47,925 nucleotides of DNA, from the NCBI GenBank assembly GCA_030066785.1, contig JASJAZ010000026.1, positions 1-47,925 on the forward strand, written 5' to 3'. Source of the stretch: Desulfobacterales bacterium. GTDB lineage: Bacteria; Desulfobacterota; Desulfobacteria; Desulfobacterales; JASJAZ01. Positions 38,525 through 47,925 of the stretch are shown in pieces. Position 1 is the stretch's first letter, and each line of letters begins with the position of its first letter. Below the pieces are notes generated by a model. That model was not told the DNA's origin and searched no databases. It saw only the letters and a list, made by a program, of their open reading frames with translations. The translations under genes were made by a program, and so were the position numbers.

Positions 38525-39484
38525 TCACCTCCTTCCCCGCAATATTCGTTCAACAAGCAAAGCAGCCAGAATAATGGATCCTTTGGCGATTTGTTGCCAG
38601 TAAGCCTGGACCTCCAGCAGATTGAGGCCGTTGGAAATCAATTGCAATATAAAGGCACCAACCAGTGTTTTGGCAACCGTTCCACGTCCTCCGTAAAGAC
38701 TTGCACCACCCAGCACAACTGCAGCGATCACATCGAGTTCCCAACCCACTGCTGCCGTGGGCTGGGCTGAATCCAGGCGTGCGGTCAGCATAATGCCGGC
38801 CAGGCCGGAAAAAGCGCCTGCAAGGGCAAAGATCCCGATTTTAATCCTGCGGTAGTTTACCCCCGCCAGTTCAACGGCCTCCTTATTGGCGCCGATAGCA
38901 TAAATATAGCGTCCCAGCTGGGTTTTACATAGAAAAAGCCACGCCAACAAATATAGGCTCAACATAATGACGATTGGCAACGGCACCGGTCCAAGATGCC
39001 CCCAGCTTATTTTTCCAAAGGCATCACCAAACCCGAAAATGGGACGTCCCCCCGTGTAGAGCAGCACCAATCCGCGTCCGATCGATAATGCACCCAGGGT
39101 CACAATAAAGGAAGGAATGCCACCCCAAACCACAAACAGTCCGTTTACAAGACCGGCAACAATTCCAATAAGCATTCCGGTTGTAATCGAAAACGCAAGC
39201 CACAAACCCATGGGCCATTCACTCGGCAAAGCATGAATCAAGCCTGCTGTAATAGCACCGGCCAGGGCCGCTACGGAACCCACCGATAAATCGATTTCAC
39301 CCATAAGGATAACCATGGTCATACCAATGGCCACCACGGCGATCATTGCAACCTGGGATCCGATATTCAAAAGATTCGAGACTGTAAAAAAATAGGGACT
39401 CATCTGGGACAGGATCAAGAGCAGGAGGGCAAACACCACATATAGACCGTAATCCAGGGCCCATGTTCGCCAGTGATTAGGCAT
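38525..39484 (-). CDS. rbsC: Ribose ABC transporter permease
   Basis: EIDLSVGSVAALAGAITAGL; YAIGANKEAVELAGVNYRRIKIGIFALAGAFSGLAGIMLTARL. Confidence 0.93.
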   Translation of the reverse strand: MPNHWRTWALDYGLYVVFALLLLILSQMSPYFFTVSNLLNIGSQVAMIAVVAIGMTMVILMGEIDLSVGSVAALAGAITAGLIHALPSEWPMGLWLAFSITTGMLIGIVAGLVNGLFVVWGGIPSFIVTLGALSIGRGLVLLYTGGRPIFGFGDAFGKISWGHLGPVPLPIVIMLSLYLLAWLFLCKTQLGRYIYAIGANKEAVELAGVNYRRIKIGIFALAGAFSGLAGIMLTARLDSAQPTAAVGWELDVIAAVVLGGASLYGGRGTVAKTLVGAFILQLISNGLNLLEVQAYWQQIAKGSIILAALLVERILRGRR

Positions 39485-40262
39485 GCGTCTTCTTTTCCTC
39501 TATCTTTCCAACCATATAATTGACAACCAAATCTATCGACGCTTCTTCTTTGACTAAATCCGCCACTTTACGCCCTTTGCGCAGCACAACGATACGATCG
39601 GCGACCTCAAATACCTCTTGCAGGACATGACTAATGAAAACCAATCCGATATTGTGTTCGCGTAAGTTGTGCACTAGCTCCAAAACGTGCCCGACCTCCA
39701 TGACTGCCAACGCAGCTGTGGGTTCATCTAAGATGATTAATTTGGGTTCGGTTAGGATCGCGCGACTAATAGCAACGCTTTGCCGCTGCCCCCCGGAGAG
39801 CAGTCCGACTTCGGCCTGTAAAGATTCCAATGATATTCCCAGACGCTGTAATATATTTTCAGCTTCCCGGGCCATTTGTGATTTGTCCAGCACACGCAAG
39901 GGGCCAAAGCCAAATTTGACAATCTCGCGCCCTAAAAAGATGTTACCCGGCACATCCAAGGTGTCCACCAGGGCCAGATCCTGATAGACTGTTTCAATGC
40001 CAAGATCTTTGGATGATCGGGGGTTGCGAATCTGAACCGATTGGCCTTCAAAAAGGATCTCGCCCTGGTCCGGCAAATAGGCTCCGGAAAGAATTTTGAT
40101 GAGGGTAGACTTGCCGGCGCCGTTGTCACCGACTAGACCGATGACTTCGCCCGGACGAATGGTGAGATTTACCTGGTCTAGCGCCACAACGCCGCCGAAG
40201 CGTTTGCTGATACCGCGTATTTCCGCCAGGGGTGCTGATGGTATTTGATCACTGGTTTTCAA
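39477..40262 (-). CDS. rbsA: Sugar ABC transporter ATP-binding protein (single ABC domain)
   Basis: GDNGAGKSTLIKILSG, LSGGQRQSVAISRAI, LIILDEPTAAL; 261 aa. Confidence 0.9.
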   Translation of the reverse strand: MKTSDQIPSAPLAEIRGISKRFGGVVALDQVNLTIRPGEVIGLVGDNGAGKSTLIKILSGAYLPDQGEILFEGQSVQIRNPRSSKDLGIETVYQDLALVDTLDVPGNIFLGREIVKFGFGPLRVLDKSQMAREAENILQRLGISLESLQAEVGLLSGGQRQSVAISRAILTEPKLIILDEPTAALAVMEVGHVLELVHNLREHNIGLVFISHVLQEVFEVADRIVVLRKGRKVADLVKEEASIDLVVNYMVGKIEEKKTHA

Positions 40263-40654
40263 AATGCTACGCCACTTTCCAAAATAACATTGGCATAAGG
40301 GGTGGCCTCTCCGGTGCGAATAACAGCCTTTGCTTGCTTCATTTTGGCTTTAAAGGTCTCATGAGATATCTTTTCAATTGGAACGTCACTAAATAGCTTT
40401 TCTAAAAAACCAAAAGTTTCCGCATTATGTTCGACAATTTCCTCGGCAATAATAATTTTTTGTACCACCAATTCATCTGCAATGGCGGCGACCACCGGCG
40501 CAAAGGGCGGTAGCCCCTTCACGACCGCCAGATCCACACGCTCAACACCATCGGGAATGGGCAGACCGCAATCGCCAACCACCACCGTATCGGTATGCCC
40601 CAGCGATGCCAAAATCCTGCTGATCGGCAGGTTTAAAACACCATTTTTTTTCAT
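40259..40654 (-). CDS. rbsD: D-ribose pyranase
   Basis: MKKNGVLNLPISRILASLGHTDTVVVGDCGLPIPDGVERVDLAV... Confidence 0.93.
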   Translation of the reverse strand: MKKNGVLNLPISRILASLGHTDTVVVGDCGLPIPDGVERVDLAVVKGLPPFAPVVAAIADELVVQKIIIAEEIVEHNAETFGFLEKLFSDVPIEKISHETFKAKMKQAKAVIRTGEATPYANVILESGVAF

Positions 40655-40665
40655 GATCTCTCCTG

Positions 40666-41610
40666 TTATTTGTTCGGGTTCCGGGCATTCAAAAAATCAT
40701 CCAGTTCCTTACGCCAAGGCATGGATTGCTGCGCCCCCGGTCGCGTCACACACAGGGCACCGGCGGCATTGGCCATGCCGATAGCTTCTGGCAACGATTT
40801 GTTTTGCGCCAGCGCTACAGCCAACGTACCATTAAAAGCATCGCCGGCCGCGGTACTATCCACCGGACGGACCTCAAAACCGGGAAAATGCTGGAATCGG
40901 TGGCCATCATCAAGGAAAGCGCCCCGGCTGCCGGCTTTGCATAAGACGGCCCGGGTACCGGACTTCTCAATGAGATCGCGGCATGCTTTCTGGATACCAT
41001 CTATATCAACAGTTGATATCGCGGTAAGAGTCTGAAGCTCATGTTCGTTGGGTGTTATGAGCCATAAACGCCGGGTTGGAAGTTGCTCCAGCGGTTTAGC
41101 CGGAGCCGGGTCTAGAATCACCTTAGGCGATTCTGGTGGTAGTTTTTCGAGCAGGTAACGCATGGAATCCATGGGTATTTCCAGTTGCAACAGCAGCCAT
41201 GCATAATCTTTCAATTTTGGTAAAACGGCTTCAATATACTCTCTGTCAACACGCCCATTAGCCCCTGCCACAAGGGCAATCGAATTCTCCCCATTCGTAT
41301 CCACCCAAATATGCGCCATACCTGTGAAGGTATCCGTACAATGCTGTAAATCGTTGTAATTCACATTGCTTTCTTTCAGAGATTGCAGCAGTTTCGATGC
41401 ATATATGTCTTTGCCAACGGCCCCATACATTGAAACCGAAGCATCCAGTCGTCCGCAGGCAACGGCCTGGTTGGCGCCTTTGCCGCCGGAAAATTGCGCA
41501 AATGATTTTCCTACTACGGTTTCGCCGGGATTCGGATAGCGGTTCATCTGGACAACTAAATCCACATTCAAACTGCCCAAGACGGCAATGGATTTAACCG
41601 AGCCTCCCAT
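40666..41610 (-). CDS. rbsK: Ribokinase
   Basis: VLGSLNVDLVVQMNRYPNPGETVVG, FSGGKGANQAVACGRL, VDSTAAGDAFNGTLAVAL; ATG 41610 with RBS. Confidence 0.94.
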   Translation of the reverse strand: MGGSVKSIAVLGSLNVDLVVQMNRYPNPGETVVGKSFAQFSGGKGANQAVACGRLDASVSMYGAVGKDIYASKLLQSLKESNVNYNDLQHCTDTFTGMAHIWVDTNGENSIALVAGANGRVDREYIEAVLPKLKDYAWLLLQLEIPMDSMRYLLEKLPPESPKVILDPAPAKPLEQLPTRRLWLITPNEHELQTLTAISTVDIDGIQKACRDLIEKSGTRAVLCKAGSRGAFLDDGHRFQHFPGFEVRPVDSTAAGDAFNGTLAVALAQNKSLPEAIGMANAAGALCVTRPGAQQSMPWRKELDDFLNARNPNK

Positions 41611-41639
41611 ACAAACTCCTTTTTTGATGCGATTCAACC

Positions 41640-41668
41640 AAAAAACCCGCTCTCAACATGAGAAGCGG
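41640..41668 (-). terminator. Terminator-like hairpin in the leader of rbsK (minus strand)
   Basis: Minus strand CCCGCTtCTCA-tgt-TGAGAGCGGG followed by TTTTT, just upstream of the rbsK RBS. Confidence 0.6.
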
Positions 41669-42216
41669 GCTTCAAAACATTACACCATTTTTGATCCTCT
41701 GATGGATTAAAACGAAGATCCTCTGGTCCCGATTTGGGGTTTCTATCATGGGGTTTTTATTACCAATATAACCCAATGAAAGTCAAGAAAATGCCTTCCT
41801 GTTTAGAGGCAAAAGGTTTTGTGATTAAACCTATGGATGGAAAGAACAGAAAAGCAGCAAGGTATGCTGATGCGATTTGCAGCTTACTGCGATAATGGAT
41901 TTATAGCCGATGATCCGCACTTTCCAGAATTCATGTATGGCATTGGCTAATTTCAACCTGCTCCACTTCTAAAGCTGGAGAATTCACTAGCCCAGGTGGG
42001 GAACGATGCCATGCTATGGTTTCTGTGGTTTATCAGAGGGTTGTCGAACGATATCATAACCGTAGCAGTAAGCCTTGATCGCCTCGTCTGCCGATGTAAC
42101 GATCTTCATGGCACCACCAGCTGTAATTAATCTTCTCTACTTATCATTGCTTACAGGGGATAAGTTGCTAGATTGGCCGATAGCAATATGGTGACTGTCT
42201 TCGACGGCTCATATAA

Positions 42217-44478
42217 TCAATCCTTTGAGCGCACCATTAACACCGACACCGATGCGTGATTGGCAACCTTGTCGGGGATAGAGCCGAAAAGCCACTGGTG
42301 CACAGCCCATTCTTCCGACGCCCCGATAATAATGAGGTCGAAATCGGCGGAGATGTTGATGATGCCCTGACTGATGTCGGTGTCGATAACGGCGACGATT
42401 TCAGCGGTGACACCCACTTCTTTCAAAGTGTCGCGTACAAATTCTTCGCCAAAGTTTTGAAGAAATCGCTGGTTTGCGGTATCAAAGGCAGATATAGCTT
42501 CGGAATACTCCCGGCCAACCTTAACCGTCATGGCCGTTATCGAGGCCCCCCATTGCGCAGCCAGCTGTTGAGCGACCCTCAGCCCCAGCTTAGTGTGCGG
42601 GCCGCCACCGACAGGTACAAGAATCCGTTCAACCTCGCTTAAACCATTATCCTTCAGTACCAGGATATTGCGGTCCGGAACTTTGGCCACGCCTGCCACA
42701 TTGGTGCCTCGCAGACGGGAACCGCGAACATCGCCCCGCCATCCCATAAGAATGATGTCTGTATGTTCGATATCAGCAATATTTAATAGGGCCGATGGTA
42801 CGCTGTGGGCCACCAAGGCATCGGCGCGGGCACGAACTCCTTGTTCGGAGGCGTGCCTGGATGCAACATCCAGGAGTGTTTCCTGCTCACGGCGCATCTG
42901 CTCGAATTCCATACGGCCGGCCTCAAGAGGCGTCTGCCTTGGAAGACTCACAACGTGAGCCAGATGCAGACGAGCATCTCTGGCCTTGGCCAGCGCCGTG
43001 CCTACACGGAGCAGCGCTCCTTCCGTGGCAGGATTGGAAAGGGGCAAAAGGATCACAGGAAAGGCGTACCTCCGGGCCGCCGCATAATCTTCCGCCTTGG
43101 CCACGAGCGGCCTGATAACTTTTTTCTGCAACAGCTCATTGGATACGCCCACAAGTTGCGTGTGTTCGCGTAAAAAAAAGACATACCAGATCAAAGTGCC
43201 GGCAATGATGCCCAATCCGATCAGGATCGTTGGCCGGCTTGTGATGCCCATCACAAACAGGCAGCCCAGCAATCCCAGAATGGGTACCGCCGGGTACAGC
43301 GGGGTCTTAAAGCTGGGCTTGTACCAGTCCAATTCCGCGTGGCGCATGACCATGCAAGCCAGAGAGATGAACGCATAGAGCAATAGGCTTAGAAATGCGC
43401 CCACCTCTGCAATCAATTCAAGATGGGAGCCTAAAATCAACAGTAGGAACATGGCCAATCCACCGGTTACGAAAATGGAGCGGTACGGCGTTCTGAATCG
43501 GGGGTGGATTTCATTGAACCAATCGGGCATAAGGCGATCCCGTCCCATGGCGAAGCTGATTCGTGAGGCCGCCATAATGCTGGCATTGGCCGATGAAACC
43601 GTAGCGAATATGCCACCGAGCAAAATAAGATAGTAGCCCGCCTTTCCCATCAGCATGCGGGCCATTTCCATGAGGATAGTCTCGGTGGCCATATTGGGAT
43701 CGTCGTAGCGAAGCAATCCGACAACGCAGAATTCTACCAGACAGTATACCACGGTCACAACGACTACCGAACCGACCACCGCAATCGGCAGATTGCGGTC
43801 CGGGTTTTTTATCTCCTCTGAAACCGCGGCAATTTCAGCAAAACCCATAAATGTTACAAACAAAACAGGTGTCACCACCAAAAACCCCGAAACACCAATC
43901 TCGGGAGGTATCAAAGGGCGCAGGTTCTCCACATCAACTTCGATCACGGCTCGCACGAAAAAAACAGAGAGGGCAATGAGAAGCCCTGCGACAATCACGT
44001 TCTGGGTTCCCCCCGTCTCTTTGGCGCCGATGAAATTGAGCCCTGTGAGCAAACCCGTCATAATCAATGCCAGCCACACGTGTGATACGGAGAAGACATC
44101 CGCTACATAGTATCCGAAACCGATCATATAGAAGGCCGAGGCAAATATAAGGCTCAGCCACAAACACCCTCCCATTACTGTACCCATCATGGGACCAAAG
44201 GCCCTCACAATGAACAGGTAGCCGCCCCCGGATAAAGGCATGCCGGTGGACAACTCGGACATGCAGAACGCAATTAAGACCGCCACCAGGCCGCAGAGGG
44301 CAAACGCGAGCACCACGATAGGTCCAGCCTTGGCTGCGGCAATCCCTGGCAGCACAAAAATCCCTGCGCAGACCATTGTACCGATGCCAATCGACATTGC
44401 GGCCCCGAGCCCAAGCTCACGCACCAGTTCTGTACCGGTGTCGTCGCCCGAAATATGTCCTTTTAGGTTTTTATCCAT
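42217..44478 (-). CDS. APC-family amino acid permease fused to UspA-type domains
   Basis: N-terminal GLGAAMSIGIGTMVCAGIFVLPG APC motif with many TMs; C-terminal ILVPVGGGPHTKLGLRVAQQLAAQWGASITAM...DLIIIGASEEWAVHQWLFGSIPDKVANHASVSVLMVR. Confidence 0.92.
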   Translation of the reverse strand: MDKNLKGHISGDDTGTELVRELGLGAAMSIGIGTMVCAGIFVLPGIAAAKAGPIVVLAFALCGLVAVLIAFCMSELSTGMPLSGGGYLFIVRAFGPMMGTVMGGCLWLSLIFASAFYMIGFGYYVADVFSVSHVWLALIMTGLLTGLNFIGAKETGGTQNVIVAGLLIALSVFFVRAVIEVDVENLRPLIPPEIGVSGFLVVTPVLFVTFMGFAEIAAVSEEIKNPDRNLPIAVVGSVVVVTVVYCLVEFCVVGLLRYDDPNMATETILMEMARMLMGKAGYYLILLGGIFATVSSANASIMAASRISFAMGRDRLMPDWFNEIHPRFRTPYRSIFVTGGLAMFLLLILGSHLELIAEVGAFLSLLLYAFISLACMVMRHAELDWYKPSFKTPLYPAVPILGLLGCLFVMGITSRPTILIGLGIIAGTLIWYVFFLREHTQLVGVSNELLQKKVIRPLVAKAEDYAAARRYAFPVILLPLSNPATEGALLRVGTALAKARDARLHLAHVVSLPRQTPLEAGRMEFEQMRREQETLLDVASRHASEQGVRARADALVAHSVPSALLNIADIEHTDIILMGWRGDVRGSRLRGTNVAGVAKVPDRNILVLKDNGLSEVERILVPVGGGPHTKLGLRVAQQLAAQWGASITAMTVKVGREYSEAISAFDTANQRFLQNFGEEFVRDTLKEVGVTAEIVAVIDTDISQGIINISADFDLIIIGASEEWAVHQWLFGSIPDKVANHASVSVLMVRSKD

Positions 44479-44995
44479 TTTTCAATTACCTCCCCGTTCC
44501 AAAAAGAGGCTGAGGGTTGTCAGGTCTGCCCACCACTGAATCACCAAATAGGATAAAAAATGACAAAGCCAAAGAAGATTCGTGAGTCTGTGAAAATTTT
44601 AAACCCATGGATACCTATATTGTCCTTGAGCCACGGTGCTTTCAAGGATACGCACTGTATCGGTTACATTGCAGGATTCAAATCAGAAGTCCGGATAGTC
44701 CAAGTAGGGATGGAGAAGCAAGATACTACAGGAAGGGTGATAGTTCAAGCTTCGGCAACCTGCCGGACGGTAGGGGCCAAATAATGTTGCCAATAGTCCT
44801 CGGTTAATATCACCATTGTACAACAGAACACTGCTTACCATATTACGGTCAGTAAAAACTGCATATTACATACACAAGTCCATAATAATAGGAAAATTAG
44901 CATTCGTTACGTATAGCGTGCCTGAAGCGAAAATTTGGAAAGTATAGCGTTTAAGTATTTAAACGATCGAAAAACTGTGCAAGACCAAGCTGATA

Positions 44996-45037
44996 CCAAA
45001 ACCCCGCTTTTTATTATAAAAGCGGGGTTTTTTCATG
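44996..45037 (-). terminator. Intrinsic terminator
   Basis: AACCCCGCTTTT-tattat-AAAAGCGGGGTT flanked by T/A runs; just downstream of the 45052 gene end. Confidence 0.85.
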
Positions 45038-45051
45038 CCAGTATTTTAAAA

Positions 45052-46119
45052 TTAGGATGAGACTTTACAGGAAGAACCGCAGCCCCCGCCGCCTGATTGA
45101 TTTTGGATCAGGCGCTCGATCTGCCTGTCGTAAATGGTCACCTTTGACAAAGCCTGGGCGTTTTGAAACCAATCCGTATACTGTTTCTGTTTATCGTAAT
45201 CACTGGCTGCACCACTGAGAATCTGTTCTTCTATGTAATGACGAAGCAGCACACGATTTTCGAATTTTTTCATAAAGTAATCAAACGGATATCCGTTTTC
45301 GTCTAATGAGGCTTTAAATCTTTCAAGACTGATATTTTTTTGCCTGATAAAATTATCGAACTCCTGTTCAAGCAACTTCGGATCGATCTTATAACCGACC
45401 CGTTGAACTTCTTGCATCTGAATGCCTTCGTTGATCAATCGCGATGCAACCTGGGCCTTTAAACTGTCCAACACGTTTTTGCCACGCTCATCTAAAAAAA
45501 CATTTGGTCCATATGCCTTTTGATACCGATTCTTGGAAAACGCGACCTCGGTATCAAAATCTGCGCGTGAGATATCCCAGCCACCAACAGATGCGATATA
45601 AACCTTGGCGCGTTGGGTTGCAACGGCCTCTTCTTTTCTAAGCTGCTCAGCCGTTACGATTTGGTTGACAGATGCCGGATATCCGCTGGCTGTTATTGAT
45701 GATGCCAAGCGTTGGACATCTTTAATTTTTCGGTTATCATAATAAATCTCGGTAATACCGCCGGTAATATTGACGATGATGTCCTGGATGCCCTCATAGG
45801 CGGCCAGGCTTGATTTGATAGTGGCAATACACCCCGAACAGGACATGCCCTCAACGTTAAGAACAACTTTGGCGGTGTTGGCGTTAAACTCGACGGGTAC
45901 GGCTGAATCGTCAGCTCCCCGAGCAACATTCTGGTTTCTATCTATTGGTTTATCAACCGTATTGATTGATGGTTGCGGGTAAGTTTGGGTTGCTGCCAGA
46001 CGTGTTTTTTTATCTTCACTCGATTTATATGCGTATGATAGCGCCACCGTCGCAATTAATGTAATGAGCAAAACAATAACAACGGTTTTATTCGATTCGA
46101 TCCATTTGATTAATTTCAT
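45052..46119 (-). CDS. Membrane-anchored HMA (heavy-metal-associated) domain fused to SurA-N-like domain
   Basis: KVVLNVEGMSCSGCIATIKSSLAAYEGIQDIIVNITGG; helical SurA-like RADFDTEVAFSKNRY...LKAQVASRLINEGIQMQEVQRVGYKIDPKLLEQEFDNFI; tail GGGGCGSSCKVSS. Confidence 0.78.
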   Translation of the reverse strand: MKLIKWIESNKTVVIVLLITLIATVALSYAYKSSEDKKTRLAATQTYPQPSINTVDKPIDRNQNVARGADDSAVPVEFNANTAKVVLNVEGMSCSGCIATIKSSLAAYEGIQDIIVNITGGITEIYYDNRKIKDVQRLASSITASGYPASVNQIVTAEQLRKEEAVATQRAKVYIASVGGWDISRADFDTEVAFSKNRYQKAYGPNVFLDERGKNVLDSLKAQVASRLINEGIQMQEVQRVGYKIDPKLLEQEFDNFIRQKNISLERFKASLDENGYPFDYFMKKFENRVLLRHYIEEQILSGAASDYDKQKQYTDWFQNAQALSKVTIYDRQIERLIQNQSGGGGCGSSCKVSS

Positions 46120-46232
46120 TTGGTAAAACCTCCACTTTAAAAGTAAGTCATCATACTAAACTGATAGGGGTTCGCCTGTTGGTGAATAAGCGTATATCAG
46201 ACAATAAAATTTTAAACAGGCAATTGGTGGCT

Positions 46233-46649
46233 TCAAATGATCAGGGAGAGATTTTCGATATACAATGGGATTTGACGCCATTCCAGCGGTGTGCGCAACA
46301 GATACAGCTGCTCGGATAACGCAATGTGATCGTCGGACTCGGCAACGGCGTTTATCGTTCCCAAAAACGAGGGGTAAAAACTGGTTTGAAAGGTTAAGGT
46401 ATTAGCGGTATTTGCATCCTGCAAAGGATTTTTCATCAGATCGCAAAATATATCAAAACAGTTTCCGCAGCACCCTTGTGCAGGGAAAGCAAATTTTAGC
46501 AAGCCGTCGCAATGGTCCATATCCATTGGGCTGCCGGCGTCCATTGATAGTTGACAGTGTCCGGCAGAAACAGCGGCACCGGTGGCTACGTTTAGCATTA
46601 AAAGGCATGCAAGGCTGATAACTGATATTTTGCGTATGTATCGATTCAT
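46233..46649 (-). CDS. Small exported Cys/Met/His-rich protein (possible metal-related)
   Basis: ATG 46649 MNRYIRKISVISLACLLMLNVATGAAVSAGHCQLSMDAGSPMDMDHCDG...GCCGNCFDIFCDLM. Confidence 0.6.
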   Translation of the reverse strand: MNRYIRKISVISLACLLMLNVATGAAVSAGHCQLSMDAGSPMDMDHCDGLLKFAFPAQGCCGNCFDIFCDLMKNPLQDANTANTLTFQTSFYPSFLGTINAVAESDDHIALSEQLYLLRTPLEWRQIPLYIENLSLII

Positions 46650-46949
46650 AGGCGTAGCTTTATCTGATCCCATCGATCGTGGATCATACAAAATCCGACT
46701 AAAATAGTCAAGATTAAGGTAATTCTGATAGTCTGAACATAACACTCTGGAATCATACAATATAATGAACTTTTCGTACCAATAATGTCTCTGCCAACGA
46801 AAGCTAATAACCGAAGAATGCGCCGGATATTAATATGCTATGAGGATTGGAACAGCCGTGACGGGAAACTGTAAACGAGATTCCACGCAATATCTGGCTG
46901 ATAAGTTTTTATCTGAAACACTTATGATGGGAAACCGGCCATCAACCCC

Positions 46950-47925
46950 TTATTCCGTGTCCTTTTCACGCAATACGCGCTTTAATATTTTGCCGGTGGC
47001 ACTTTTGGGTAATTCTTTCACAAAATTTACGGTAGTTGGAACCTTATAATTGGCCAGGTTATCTTTGCAGAAGGACATGATATCTTCCGCTGTGGCTGAT
47101 GCATTTTCTTTCAGCACCACCGCGGCCTTGACATTTTCACCTTTTTCAGGATGCGGCACCCCATAGACGGCAAGCTCTTTGATAGCCGGGTGGGTATATA
47201 GAAATTGCTCGATCTCGGCCGGCCAGATTTTGAAACCAGCCACATTGATCATATCCTTTACCCGGTCCACGATAAAAACAAATCCCTCGTCGTCCATATA
47301 CCCCGTGTCACCGGAGTGAAGCCATCCACCGCGCAGGGCTTCTTCAGTTTCGTTGGGGCGGTTCCAATACCCGCTCATGACGCCGGGGCCCTTTATACAG
47401 ATTTCGCCCCATTTGCCTAAAGGGACTTCATTTCCGTCTTCGTCAAGAATCTTCATTTGAAAGTTTTCCACCGCGGTTCCCACGCTCCCGAATTTATGCC
47501 TGAAATCATGATTGTAACAGGCAAACGGCGAACATTCGGTGAGTCCGTAGCCTTCAAATACCGGCCGCCCGAATCGTTCAGTCCACTGGGCAGAGATTTC
47601 CCGGGGCATGGTGGATGCTGCGGAAAATTCGTAGCGGATGGACGATAGATCGAACTTGGCAAGATCCATGTTCAATAAGGCAATGTAAATGGCAGGCACC
47701 GCAAAAAACATCGTGACATGATCGCGCCCAAATGAATCAAGCACCATATCCGGTACAAAGCGACGGTACATCACAAGGGTGGCACAGGCTGTAAAGGCGC
47801 TGTTCATGATAAAATTCTGCGCGAAAACATGAAAAAGGGGCAAAAACAGCGGCATGCGGTCATCTAATGTATAGCCGGCATGGTGTACCGTTGTCCAAGC
47901 GTTTGAAACCACATTGCCATGGGTA
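46950..47925 (-). CDS. AMP-dependent (long-chain acyl-CoA) synthetase, C-terminal part; continues past right edge
   Basis: THGNVVSNAWTTVHHAGY reads into the edge; GYGLTECSPFACYN, WLHSGDTGYMDDEGFVFIVDRVKDMINVAGFKIWPAEIE, PKSATGKILKRVLR. Confidence 0.93.
   Translation of the reverse strand, partial: THGNVVSNAWTTVHHAGYTLDDRMPLFLPLFHVFAQNFIMNSAFTACATLVMYRRFVPDMVLDSFGRDHVTMFFAVPAIYIALLNMDLAKFDLSSIRYEFSAASTMPREISAQWTERFGRPVFEGYGLTECSPFACYNHDFRHKFGSVGTAVENFQMKILDEDGNEVPLGKWGEICIKGPGVMSGYWNRPNETEEALRGGWLHSGDTGYMDDEGFVFIVDRVKDMINVAGFKIWPAEIEQFLYTHPAIKELAVYGVPHPEKGENVKAAVVLKENASATAEDIMSFCKDNLANYKVPTTVNFVKELPKSATGKILKRVLREKDTE

Noticed and set aside
41770-42210. Possible degenerate gene between rbsK and the APC-Usp gene
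   Set aside because: Short interrupted frames only; no motif strong enough to claim a pseudogene.
1-47925. CRISPR arrays, rRNA, tRNA genes
   Set aside because: No regular direct-repeat array, rRNA core sequence or convincing cloverleaf noticed by eye; a tRNAscan/Infernal run would be needed to exclude small RNAs.

Overview
The window looks like Desulfobacterota-type genomic DNA (inferred from gene content). Left to right it contains: (1) the N-terminal 1860 codons of a giant, highly repetitive exported protein on the minus strand, running off the left edge; (2) signalling genes: a PAS-PP2C phosphatase, a histidine-kinase-like ATPase without a recognisable phospho-acceptor His, and a PAS sigma-54 activator; (3) a plus-strand Hdr/Mvh hydrogenase operon preceded by a -24/-12 (sigma-54) promoter and a perfect 10+10 bp palindrome. 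In this operon FOUR genes are interrupted by in-frame TGA codons exactly where a conserved Cys is expected: HdrA, MvhD, an HdrC/HdrB-type CCG protein and the [NiFe] large subunit. They read best as clustered selenoproteins, each with a candidate SECIS hairpin. Follow-on genes are (4) a 4xCBS protein; (5) a ~15 kb minus-strand locus with three exported caspase-family proteins, DUF4384 proteins, TPR-OmpA, a lytic transglycosylase, a MotA/ExbB-like plus coiled-coil membrane pair, lipoproteins, and an ECF-type sigma/anti-sigma pair, which is the best candidate for an undescribed envelope system; (6) a ribose operon (rbsK-D-A-C-B) with a terminator-like hairpin in its leader; (7) an APC permease-UspA fusion; (8) an HMA-SurA-like fusion and a small Cys-rich exported protein; (9) a partial acyl-CoA synthetase. 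All family calls come from reading motifs; no database search was run.
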